Source of the DNA: Maribacter sp044594925
GTDB lineage: Bacteria; Bacteroidota; Bacteroidia; Flavobacteriales; Flavobacteriaceae
Direction: 5' to 3'
Assembly: GCF_044594925.1 (NCBI RefSeq)
Contig: NZ_CP138991.1
Coordinates: forward strand, 2,294,001 to 2,358,000
Length of the DNA: 64,000 bases
Shown here: positions 57,533 to 64,000 of the stretch, in pieces
Layout of the letters: each line of letters begins with the position of its first letter
Position numbering within the stretch: position 1 is the stretch's first letter
Translations under genes and position numbers: made by a program
The notes under the pieces: generated by a model
What the model was told of the DNA's origin: nothing
Seen by the model: only the letters and a program-made list of their open reading frames with translations
The model's database searches: none

Positions 57533-57558
57533 AAAAGGCATCCTATTGGATGCCTTTT
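57533..57558. terminator. Terminator behind polA
   Basis: AAAAGGCATCC and GGATGCCTTTT pair around TATT. It lies between convergent genes and can act both ways. Confidence 0.85.
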
Positions 57559-57579
57559 CAGTTAAAAGTTATAAAACTC

Positions 57580-58140
57580 CTATCCTAAATCACTGGCCAA
57601 TCTTGGTAATAGCTCTTTCTTTCTTTTAATCCAATCATTAAATAATCTAAATAGATTATTACCCCGTTTTGGAGCCAAATCGAACCATAGTTTTATTTCC
57701 GTTTCTTCACTTTTAGTAAGCGTAAGTTCCTTCTCCAAAGTAAAATCAAAATAATCAAAACGAGATACTGTTTTTACAGTACCATCACCTTGAATGAATT
57801 CCATATTTTCCTTATCAAAATATACCCGTAAAATACTGTAGGTTCCTGGCTTCCAAGAAACAATATCGGAAGACTTTAAAAAATGGCCCGAGGACATTCC
57901 TTTAATCTTGACCGAATTTTGACCAGGGAAATCGATGATAGGTTGCTCGTTACCATCCGTATCTATAACTGCTAGCTTTGTAATGTTCAAATCCAGTTCA
58001 GAAACTTCATAACTTTCTAAGAAGGCATTTTTTAGAACTAGTTCTTTTACACTCTTGTCATGAACATACCATTGTCTTACTACATCATAAGTAAATGGTG
58101 CCGTAGCCCATACTGGTGGATAAAATCTTGTTTTTTCCAT
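57580..58140 (-). CDS. Hypothetical protein (no recognised family)
   Basis: 186 residues, no signal peptide or membrane helix, start MEKTRFYPPVWATAPFTYD. Contains alternating hydrophobic strands (LDLNITKLAVIDTDG, SILRVYFDKENMEFIQ) and a helical C terminus. The beginning and end look like a compact beta domain. I cannot name a function. A -7 box TAATTTTG (minus, 58167-58174) lies upstream. Base use matches neighbours, so it is likely lineage-specific rather than recently acquired. Confidence 0.6.
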   Translation of the reverse strand: MEKTRFYPPVWATAPFTYDVVRQWYVHDKSVKELVLKNAFLESYEVSELDLNITKLAVIDTDGNEQPIIDFPGQNSVKIKGMSSGHFLKSSDIVSWKPGTYSILRVYFDKENMEFIQGDGTVKTVSRFDYFDFTLEKELTLTKSEETEIKLWFDLAPKRGNNLFRLFNDWIKRKKELLPRLASDLG

Positions 58141-58472
58141 AATACATTGTATTTAATTATACACTGCAAAATTATGTAACTATGAACCTCCCAAACTACT
58201 TCAAAATTATCCAGTACACATGCAATATTAACCTCATTATAATCTCAATAGCATCATGAAGTTAATTTATAACACTTTTTATAATGAGCACCAAGATTTT
58301 AAGCTTCAACAAACTAACCAATGCATCTCTTCAAATACTACAAAAAACAGTAGCAATCATTTGAATATCAGTCATTTTTACTGTTAAACATTCTTAAAAA
58401 ATGCACTAATATATCTCTATATCCGTTGCATATAGACTATTCTTATACTATTTAAATGACCTAGATTCTATT
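58141..58472. other. 332-base divergent intergenic region
   Basis: Holds the upstream region of the hypothetical gene (minus strand, -7 box at 58167-58174) and of the type IX C-terminal-domain protein (plus strand). Strongly AT-rich and without ORF-like structure, tRNA or terminator. No clear promoter is seen for the plus-strand gene. Confidence 0.6.
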
Positions 58473-58805
58473 ATGAAGAATTATATTTCGCTCGTTTTAC
58501 TATCATTTCTCTTTGGCGGGTCTGGATTAGCACAATCCAATAAAGAAACTTCTACAATGCAGAACGAGCGTGTAAAAGTTTTTCCAAATCCTGCCACGAA
58601 TATTATCAATGTATTGGGACTTCAAAATTCAAAAAATGCATCAATCGTAGTAGCAGATGTATATGGTAATGTGGCGTTGCGGCACCTTTGGGAAATAAAG
58701 AATAAAGCATTGAGCATACCTGTCGCCAATTTACAGAAGGGAATTTATGTTATCTCCATTCAATCACTTGAACAGAAAGTACAAACAAAGTTTTACAAAC
58801 AATAA
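58473..58805 (+). CDS. Small secreted protein consisting of a type IX sorting C-terminal domain
   Basis: 110 residues. Signal peptide (MKNYISLVLLSFLFGGSGLAQ), about ten linker residues, then a type A C-terminal sorting domain: VKVFPNPATNIINV, then IVVADVYGNVAL, and LQKGIYVISIQ ending in a KFYKQ-like strand. Normally this domain is the tail of a large cargo. Here it makes up almost the whole protein. It should be exported through SprA. Possible roles: adaptor, decoy or remnant of a longer gene. Confidence 0.8.
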   Translation: MKNYISLVLLSFLFGGSGLAQSNKETSTMQNERVKVFPNPATNIINVLGLQNSKNASIVVADVYGNVALRHLWEIKNKALSIPVANLQKGIYVISIQSLEQKVQTKFYKQ

Positions 58806-58899
58806 TAAATTTCCTCTAGTTAGGCTCATGATATATTCTTTAGGAACGAACATTGAGTTTTTAGGCAAGTCTCGAGGTATTATTCACTTTGACGCTGTC

Positions 58900-58938
58900 A
58901 ATAAAAATAAACGGTCCTCTTTGAATGAAAGAGGACCG
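58900..58938 (-). terminator. Terminator behind the lipocalin-like lipoprotein gene
   Basis: CGGTCCTCTTT and AAAGAGGACCG form an 11-base-pair stem around GAATG. On the minus strand it is followed by TTTATTTTTATT, so it serves the gene at 58960-59460. The plus-strand side has no T-run. Confidence 0.8.
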
Positions 58939-58959
58939 CTTATACATGGTATCATTGCG

Positions 58960-59460
58960 TTATCTTCTTCTAAAAATCAACTCTCCACTATCATCAAAAT
59001 TGGGAATTTCTAAATCCGCAGCATCAACAGTCATTAAATCGCCTTGAATACTCACATCTACATTAATTGTTTCTCCGCTCATATCTACAATACTTACAAC
59101 ACTTCCATCAAAGGTATAGGTACTGGATTCAGTATCAGATTCTGTAGGGCAAGGAACATCCAAACCATTTGCGGTGGCGTTTACTTCAACAAAATTAGCC
59201 CCATTAGAAGCCTCAGCCGTTAAATCCTCATTAAACTGCAAGGTTATAATATAACAATCCTCATTCGTAAGGAAATCTAATATCTGTTTCCCAAATTTAG
59301 CGTCGTCACTAGCAGTATTGTTGTCAATGACAAGTTCCGTTGCGTCCCACGTACCGATGATAGCGCTTGGTGAAGTATCCATACTATCCGAATCCTTATC
59401 TGAACTACAGGAAAATAATAACGACACAAGTGCTATAGAGCTACATATTTTCTTTAACAT
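58960..59460 (-). CDS. Lipocalin-like lipoprotein
   Basis: 166 residues. The signal peptide ends in LLFSC (lipobox Cys). A serine/aspartate linker leads into a domain that begins IIGTWDATELVIDNN, continues YIITLQFNEDLTAEA and STYTFDGSVVSI and ends GELIFRRR, the usual pattern of Bacteroidota lipocalin-like (copper-resistance NlpE-like) lipoproteins: a beta barrel on the outer face of a membrane. Ligand unknown. Confidence 0.75.
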   Translation of the reverse strand: MLKKICSSIALVSLLFSCSSDKDSDSMDTSPSAIIGTWDATELVIDNNTASDDAKFGKQILDFLTNEDCYIITLQFNEDLTAEASNGANFVEVNATANGLDVPCPTESDTESSTYTFDGSVVSIVDMSGETINVDVSIQGDLMTVDAADLEIPNFDDSGELIFRRR

Positions 59461-59699
59461 TATTCTTAGTTTTGATTATCAATGTTTTAAAACGAAGAAT
59501 ACAACATATTATTTCGTTTGCCGCCTTTTAATGAATGATAGTAGTAATTATATTGAAAACCATATCATTTAAAAAAGCTAGAACCCAACATGCGAAACAA
59601 AATAACTTCTTTGGATAAATTGAAAATAGATGTCTCAATCATTTTAAGAACTACCGAAAAGAAAGTCAAGAAAATCTATAAAATAATAAGAACTAACTA
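59461..59699. other. Intergenic region before the rplM promoter
   Basis: Divergent, AT-rich, no structure recognised apart from the rplM promoter at its right edge. No -7 box was found for the minus-strand lipoprotein gene. Confidence 0.55.
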
Positions 59700-59700
59700 T

Positions 59701-59730
59701 TTGCAATTACACTTTATTAGTGTACATTTG
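59701..59730 (+). promoter_or_regulatory. Promoter of rplM-rpsI
   Basis: TTG (59701-59703) stands exactly 19 bases before TACATTTG (59723-59730). A short inverted repeat CCCGTT-T-AACGGG (59734-59746) follows around the expected start site. Confidence 0.78.
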
Positions 59731-59778
59731 CACCCCGTTTAACGGGATTGATTACATTAATAGTTAAAAATAGCAGTA

Positions 59779-60234
59779 GTGGATACATTAAGTTACAAAA
59801 CCATTTCGGCCAATAAAACCAATGTAGATAAGCGTTGGTTATTAGTAGATGCCGAGGGAGAAGCTTTAGGACGTTTGTCTTCTAAAGTCGCTAATTTGTT
59901 AAGAGGAAAGCACAAACCAAATTTTACACCACACGTGGATTGTGGTGACAATGTGGTTATTATTAATGCAGAAAAGGTAACACTTAGCGGTAACAAATGG
60001 ACCGACAAGGAATACCTTAGATACACAGGTTATCCGGGCGGACAAAGATCAACAACTGCAAGAGAGCTATTAGATAAAAATCCTGCAAGTATTGTAGAGA
60101 GAGCTGTAAAAGGAATGTTACCTAAAAACAGATTAGGAGCAGACCTTTTTAGAAATCTAAAAGTATATGCTGGCACGGAGCACGGACAAGAAGCACAGAA
60201 ACCGACCGCGGTTAATTTAAAAGACCTTAAGTAA
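59779..60234 (+). CDS. rplM: 50S ribosomal protein L13
   Basis: 151 residues, standard length. Landmarks: DKRWLLVDAEGEALGRLSS, KHKPNFTPHVDCGD, YTGYPGGQR and RAVKGMLPKNRLG. GTG start (59779-59781). Its TAA stop overlaps the rpsI start (TAATG), giving tight translational coupling. Early-binding 23S protein. Confidence 0.97.
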   Translation: MDTLSYKTISANKTNVDKRWLLVDAEGEALGRLSSKVANLLRGKHKPNFTPHVDCGDNVVIINAEKVTLSGNKWTDKEYLRYTGYPGGQRSTTARELLDKNPASIVERAVKGMLPKNRLGADLFRNLKVYAGTEHGQEAQKPTAVNLKDLK

Positions 60235-60620
60235 TGGATATTATTCACAAAATTGGAAGAAGAAAAACGGCGGTAGCCAGAATTTATCTTTCTGAAGGAA
60301 AAGGTAATATTGTAATAAATAACAAGGATTTAAACGATTATTTCCCAACTGCAACATTACAGTACAAAGTAAAGCAACCTTTTACATTAACAGGTACGGA
60401 CGATACGTACGATGTAAAAGTTAATGTATACGGTGGTGGAATCACTGGACAAGCTGAAGCTATTAGATTGGCTATTTCAAGAGCAATCTGTGAAATCGAT
60501 GCCGAAAACAGAATTACACTTAAACCAGAGGGTCTATTAACTAGAGATCCAAGAATGGTAGAGCGTAAGAAATTCGGTCAGAAGAAAGCCCGTAAGAAAT
60601 TCCAGTTCTCTAAACGTTAA
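60234..60620 (+). CDS. rpsI: 30S ribosomal protein S9
   Basis: 128 residues with IGRRKTAVARIYL at the start, YGGGITGQAEAIRLAISRA in the middle and the basic tail RKKFGQKKARKKFQFSKR, whose final Arg contacts P-site tRNA. Coupled to rplM by a one-base overlap of stop and start. Confidence 0.97.
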   Translation: MDIIHKIGRRKTAVARIYLSEGKGNIVINNKDLNDYFPTATLQYKVKQPFTLTGTDDTYDVKVNVYGGGITGQAEAIRLAISRAICEIDAENRITLKPEGLLTRDPRMVERKKFGQKKARKKFQFSKR

Positions 60621-60634
60621 TCACGAATTTATCA

Positions 60635-60670
60635 GGTGCTTCTTTCGGGAAGCACCTTTATTATATTTTT
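60635..60670 (+). terminator. Terminator behind rpsI
   Basis: GGTGCTTC and GAAGCACC pair around TTTCGG, followed by TTTATTATATTTTT. Confidence 0.82.
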
Positions 60671-60835
60671 TAACTAGTTCATTGAAAGTTCCATTTAAGG
60701 AACAATTAAAAATCCTTGAATTCTAACTAAGAATTAAGGTAAATTAGTTTAGCATCTAAATGGTGAAGGCTTTTCGTTACATATGAAATACCACTTCAGC
60801 ATTGCTAATTCAAAAGAACGTAAACTAAATTTAAA

Positions 60836-61993
60836 ATGGCGAAAGTCGAAGTAAAACAATTATTAGAAGCAGGTGTACATTTTGGACACCTTACCAGAAA
60901 GTGGAATCCCAACATGGCTCCTTACATCTACATGGAGCGTAACGGAATCCACGTAATCAACCTTTACAAAACAGTTGCAAAAATGGACGAGGCTAACGAA
61001 GCCTTGAGCAAAATTGCCGCATCTGGTCGTAAAATTCTTTTCGTAGCTACTAAAAAACAGGCAAAGGACATCGTTGCTGAAAAAGCGGCAAATGTTAATA
61101 TGCCATACATTACAGAAAGATGGCCAGGTGGTATGCTGACCAATTTTGTTACTATCAGAAAAGCTGTTAAGAAAATGGCTATGATCGATAGAATGAAAAA
61201 GGATGGTACTTTCCTTACACTTTCTAAGAAAGAACGTTTACAGGTAGACCGTTTACGTGCTAAGTTGGAGAAAAACTTAGGTTCCATCTCTGAGATGACA
61301 CGTTTACCTGGTGCCTTATTTATAGTAGATACCATGCGCGAGCACATTGCGGTTAAAGAAGCACAGAAATTGAACATTCCAATTTTTGCGATGGTAGATA
61401 CCAACTGCGACCCAAGAGATGTAGATTATTTGATTCCATCTAACGATGACGCCTCTAAATCTATCGACATTATTATGACAGAAGTAACTAATGCTGTTGC
61501 AGAAGGTCTTGCAGAACGTAAGTCTGAAAAAGGAGAGAAAGAAGCAAAGAAAGATGTCAAAAAAGAAGAAGCTCCTAAAAAAGAAAAAGTAGCTCCGACT
61601 CCAGCAACAGTTGAAACTGAAGCACCTCCTGTTGTAGCAAAAGCTACAGAAGTAAAAGTTGATGTTGAAGCCACCAAAGAAGCTGTAGCAGAAGAAAAAA
61701 AGGAAGCCCCTAAAAAAGAGGCAAAGAAAAAATCCGAAAAGGGTGATGACTTGACGAAAATTGAAGGAGTTGGCCCCAAAGCTGCAGAAGCCTTGACTAA
61801 TGCAGGTCTTGGAACTTTTGCTGCAGTTGCAAAAGCTGATGCCGATAAGATGAAAGAAATTTTGACAGAAGCGAGCTCTAGAATGGCTCATTTAGACCCA
61901 ACCTCTTGGTCCAAGCAAGCGCAGATGGCTGCTGATGAAAAATGGGACGAGTTAAAAGAATGGCAAGATAATGTAAAGGGAGGCGTTGAATAA
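60836..61993 (+). CDS. rpsB: 30S ribosomal protein S2 with long C-terminal extension
   Basis: 385 residues against about 240-260 usually. The S2 core (1-225) is standard: LLEAGVHFGHLTRKWNPNM, RWPGGMLTNF and DTNCDPRDVDYLIPSNDDA. Next come a Lys/Glu/Ala-rich linker (about 228-303) and a helix-hairpin-helix module (304-385) with DDLTKIEGVGPKAAEALTNA, TFAAVAKADADK and a Trp-rich end (SWSKQAQ). The tail resembles that of ActC in this window. First gene of rpsB-tsf. Confidence 0.96.
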   Translation: MAKVEVKQLLEAGVHFGHLTRKWNPNMAPYIYMERNGIHVINLYKTVAKMDEANEALSKIAASGRKILFVATKKQAKDIVAEKAANVNMPYITERWPGGMLTNFVTIRKAVKKMAMIDRMKKDGTFLTLSKKERLQVDRLRAKLEKNLGSISEMTRLPGALFIVDTMREHIAVKEAQKLNIPIFAMVDTNCDPRDVDYLIPSNDDASKSIDIIMTEVTNAVAEGLAERKSEKGEKEAKKDVKKEEAPKKEKVAPTPATVETEAPPVVAKATEVKVDVEATKEAVAEEKKEAPKKEAKKKSEKGDDLTKIEGVGPKAAEALTNAGLGTFAAVAKADADKMKEILTEASSRMAHLDPTSWSKQAQMAADEKWDELKEWQDNVKGGVE

Positions 61994-62030
61994 GCAAAAT
62001 TCCGTACACTGAATAAATTATAAGAACAGC

Positions 62031-62049
62031 GTCCTCATTCATGAGGGAC
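62031..62049 (+). other. Hairpin in the rpsB-tsf spacer
   Basis: GTC-CTCA and TGAG-G-GAC pair with one bulged G around TTCA. There is no U-run, so it is not a typical terminator. Possible mRNA processing or attenuation site. Confidence 0.4.
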
Positions 62050-62065
62050 TATAAAATACAAGACA

Positions 62066-63031
62066 ATGGCAAAAATTACCGCCGCAGAAGTAAATAAATT
62101 GAGAAAAGCTACAGGAGCTGGGATGATGGATTGTAAAAACGCTTTAGTTGAGGCTGAAGGAGATTTTGACAAAGCCATCGAAGTTCTTCGTAAAAAAGGA
62201 CAAAAAGTTGCTGCCAAGAGAGCCGATAGAGATTCTTCTGAAGGAGCAGCAATAGCTAAAATTAATTCGGACAACACCGCAGGTGTGGCTATAGTATTGG
62301 GTTGTGAGACAGATTTTGTAGGTAAAAACGAAAACTTTGTTTCTTTAGCCAACGAACTTGCCGAAATTGCTTTGAATCACACTTCTAAAGAAGCCTTTCT
62401 AGCCGCTGATTTCGGAGGCATGACCGTTACTGATAAATTGATAGAGCAAACTGGTGTAATAGGTGAAAAACTGGAGATTACAGCTTTTGAGAAATTAGAA
62501 GCACCTTATGTTGGCTCTTACGTTCACATTAACAAAATAGCGGCACTTGTTGGCTTATCGTCAAAGGTGGATAATGCTGAAGTTTTAGTTAAGGATTTAG
62601 CAATGCAAGTTGCTTCTATGGGAGCAACAACCCTTTCTTATAAAGATTTTGATGCTGCCTTCGTAGCTTCTGAAACAGAAGCAAGAATTGCGGTCATTGA
62701 AAAAGACAACGAAGAATTAGGCCGTTTAGGAAAAACGCTTAAAAATGTTCCTCAGTATATTTCCATGGCGCAATTAACGGACGAAGTTATGGCCAAGGCT
62801 GAAGAAGATGCCAAAGCACAGTTAAAAGCAGAAGGAAAACCAGAGCAAATTTGGGATAAAATACTTCCAGGAAAAATGGAGCGATTCATTTCTGACAACA
62901 CTACTTTAGATCAAGAGCAATGTTTACTTGATCAAAATTTCATCAAAGATGAAAAGAAAAGTGTTGCCGATTATGTAGCATCTTACGGAGATGTTTCCGT
63001 TACAGGATTTAAACGAGCTACAGTAGGATAA
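62066..63031 (+). CDS. tsf: Elongation factor Ts
   Basis: 321 residues. N-terminal UBA-like domain MAKITAAEVNKLRKATGAGMMDCKNAL with the TGAGMMDCKNAL signature; core domain with VLGCETDFVGKNENF; C-terminal segment ending FKRATVG. It recycles EF-Tu GDP to GTP. It follows rpsB by 72 bases and ends in a terminator. Confidence 0.96.
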   Translation: MAKITAAEVNKLRKATGAGMMDCKNALVEAEGDFDKAIEVLRKKGQKVAAKRADRDSSEGAAIAKINSDNTAGVAIVLGCETDFVGKNENFVSLANELAEIALNHTSKEAFLAADFGGMTVTDKLIEQTGVIGEKLEITAFEKLEAPYVGSYVHINKIAALVGLSSKVDNAEVLVKDLAMQVASMGATTLSYKDFDAAFVASETEARIAVIEKDNEELGRLGKTLKNVPQYISMAQLTDEVMAKAEEDAKAQLKAEGKPEQIWDKILPGKMERFISDNTTLDQEQCLLDQNFIKDEKKSVADYVASYGDVSVTGFKRATVG

Positions 63032-63052
63032 TTATTAGACTAACTCAAACTA

Positions 63053-63087
63053 AAAACCCTTAAGGATAAAACCTTAAGGGTTTTTTA
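63053..63087. terminator. Bidirectional terminator behind tsf
   Basis: AAAACCCTTAAGG and CCTTAAGGGTTTT pair around ATAAAA. It is bidirectional and also suits the decayed minus-strand gene on the other side. Confidence 0.88.
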
Positions 63088-63112
63088 ATATTTAAAATTA
63101 TTAGCACTTAAA

Positions 63113-63375
63113 TCATGCTTTTGTTAATTCAGTAAAATCCTTAAAAGTATCCTTCACAAGTATAATTTTGGTAACTTCCACAGTAGTGGAACCCACCAAT
63201 CCTTCTATCTTAAAACTTTACGATTGTAATGGATTTCCATCCAAACCATAGTGTTTGAAGTCAAAGCAACACTTTTAACGATTATTGGCCTAATAGATTC
63301 CAAAGTGATATCCAATACAAAAGCACCAGTTTAATTTCCCCTTTCAACTTACTATTATTTAAATTGACCAAGTCC
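63113..63375 (-). pseudogene. Decayed coding remnant between tsf and pyrH
   Basis: Translating the minus strand gives protein-like stretches in shifting frames: DLVNLNNSKLKGEIK, then TGAFVLDITLESIRPIIV, then FKHYGLDGNPLQS, an in-frame stop (63218-63220), and SFKIEGLVGSTTVEVTKI running on to the real-looking end DTFKDFTELTKA and TGA (63113-63115). At least two frameshifts and one stop separate the pieces. The family is not recognised. A short secreted or lipid-binding beta protein is a guess. Confidence 0.45.
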
Positions 63376-63627
63376 TAGGAAGCTATAATTACCATATAGT
63401 CAACAGCAATTAATAATTTATCTGCTCGTCAACCATAAAATAACGTACAAACAATAATTCTGAAGAAAGTTCTTTCACAAAATAGATCAAACCAAAAATT
63501 GTACTCCATAATGCAATTCTGTACCGGCAATAAGGATATCACAAATGAGGGTTACGTGTTATTTTCTTAGAAAGAATTATGCTCTTTAATGTAAACATTT
63601 CACTTCTCTGTCATCAAAATTTTTCAG
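63376..63627. other. Intergenic region before pyrH
   Basis: AT-rich with no ORF worth calling and no repeat. The right end holds a -7-like box of the pyrH promoter. Confidence 0.5.
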
Positions 63628-63635
63628 TATTTTTG
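63628..63635 (+). promoter_or_regulatory. -7 element of the pyrH promoter
   Basis: TATTTTTG fits TAnnTTTG and stands 18 bases before the start codon. No clear TTG at the -33 position. Confidence 0.45.
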
Positions 63636-63653
63636 CTTTGAAAGAAAATAAAT

Positions 63654-64000
63654 ATGCAATACAAAAGAATACTTTTAAAACTAAGTGGTGAGGCCCTTAT
63701 GGGCGAAAAGCAATATGGAATAGACTCCAAAAGGCTTAGTGAATATGCAGAGGAAATCAAGGAGGTTGTTGACAAAGGTATTCAAGTAGCTATTGTTATA
63801 GGTGGCGGAAACATTTTCAGAGGTCTTGCAGGTGCTGCTACAGGCATGGACCGTGTGCAAGGTGACCATATGGGTATGCTCGCTACAGTTATAAATGGGC
63901 TAGCCTTACAAAGCGCTCTTGAAATGCAAAATGTACAGACACGACTGCAGTCTGCAATAAAAATCAATGAAGTAGCAGAACCTTTTATTAGGAGAAGAGC
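63654..64000 (+). CDS. pyrH: Uridylate kinase (3' end beyond the window)
   Basis: First 115 residues of UMP kinase: MQYKRILLKLSGEALMG, then VAIVIGGGNIFRG (the glycine-rich nucleotide loop) and MDRVQGDHMGMLATVINGLAL. The enzyme makes UDP from UMP with ATP. The rpsB-tsf-pyrH(-frr) order is widespread in bacteria, but here a 622-base spacer with a terminator and a decayed gene separates tsf from pyrH, so it has its own promoter. Confidence 0.95.
   Translation, partial: MQYKRILLKLSGEALMGEKQYGIDSKRLSEYAEEIKEVVDKGIQVAIVIGGGNIFRGLAGAATGMDRVQGDHMGMLATVINGLALQSALEMQNVQTRLQSAIKINEVAEPFIRRR

Noticed and set aside
61316..61891. Phe/Cys-rich antisense ORF of 191 residues under rpsB
   Set aside because: Complement of the Lys/Glu/Ala-rich linker of S2. 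Composition is an artefact of that codon use.
1..64000. CRISPR arrays, insertion sequences, prophage or defence islands
   Set aside because: No repeated spacer-repeat pattern, transposase, integrase, capsid, restriction or toxin-antitoxin pair found. Gene content and base use are uniform.

Overview
The window reads as a chromosomal segment of a marine-type member of the Flavobacteriaceae (Bacteroidota). The evidence is low-GC DNA; promoters of the Bacteroidota form TTG-N19-TAnnTTTG; the gliding/type IX secretion protein SprA; a small type IX-secreted protein; an Act (alternative complex III) quinol oxidoreductase cluster; and a ribosomal protein S2 with a long C-terminal extension. Genus cannot be fixed from this sequence alone (Maribacter, Zobellia or Arenibacter relatives are my guess). 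Nearly all of it looks like vertically inherited core genome. I see no phage, insertion sequence, CRISPR array or defence island.

Layout. 1-6.7 kb (minus): a FtsX/MacB-type permease cut by the window edge, then the second half of the cytochrome c oxidase system: heme O synthase, two subunit III genes, subunit IV, a SCO-like protein without copper ligands, SCO1, DUF420 and a tiny CxxC membrane protein. 6.8-9.3 kb: a periplasmic metallo-beta-lactamase-fold hydrolase, a TonB-like protein, VanZ-like protein and GcvH. 9.5-19.6 kb (minus): the 2392-residue SprA, RuvA and a malic enzyme. 19.7-27.7 kb: MFS transporter, then ruvB-cytochrome P450-queG as one tight operon, an acyl-CoA dehydrogenase/oxidase and a head-GIN-domain protein. 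27.8-39.6 kb (minus): actABCDEF-ctaC-ctaD, a complete quinol-to-oxygen electron path. 39.8-44.7 kb: a SPOR-domain protein and the rimP-nusA-infB operon. 44.9-58.1 kb: antiporter, a frameshifted secreted-protein gene, tRNA-Gln with a duplicated 3' end, DUF2723 membrane protein, a thioredoxin-like protein without active-site cysteines, phosphoesterase, CutC, a Tat/lipoprotein asparaginase and DNA polymerase I. 58.4-64 kb: a type IX C-terminal-domain-only protein, a lipocalin-like lipoprotein, rplM-rpsI, rpsB-tsf, a decayed gene and the start of pyrH.

How the genes work together. The Act complex oxidises menaquinol and passes electrons through its cytochromes c to the aa3-type oxidase encoded immediately downstream (ctaC-ctaD). 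Oxidase subunits III and IV, heme O synthase and the copper-insertion factors lie about 21 kb away and must be co-produced. rimP-nusA-infB and rplM-rpsI/rpsB-tsf are translation operons, and SprA would export the small type IX protein.

I did not find a convincing new multi-gene system. The observations most worth checking are: a shared helix-hairpin-helix tail on two unrelated proteins (ActC and ribosomal S2), a type IX secretion C-terminal domain standing alone as a protein, a hairpin plus overlapping small ORF in the rimP-nusA-infB leader, a C7-tract frameshift, and the duplicated tRNA-Gln 3' end with a REP-like segment.
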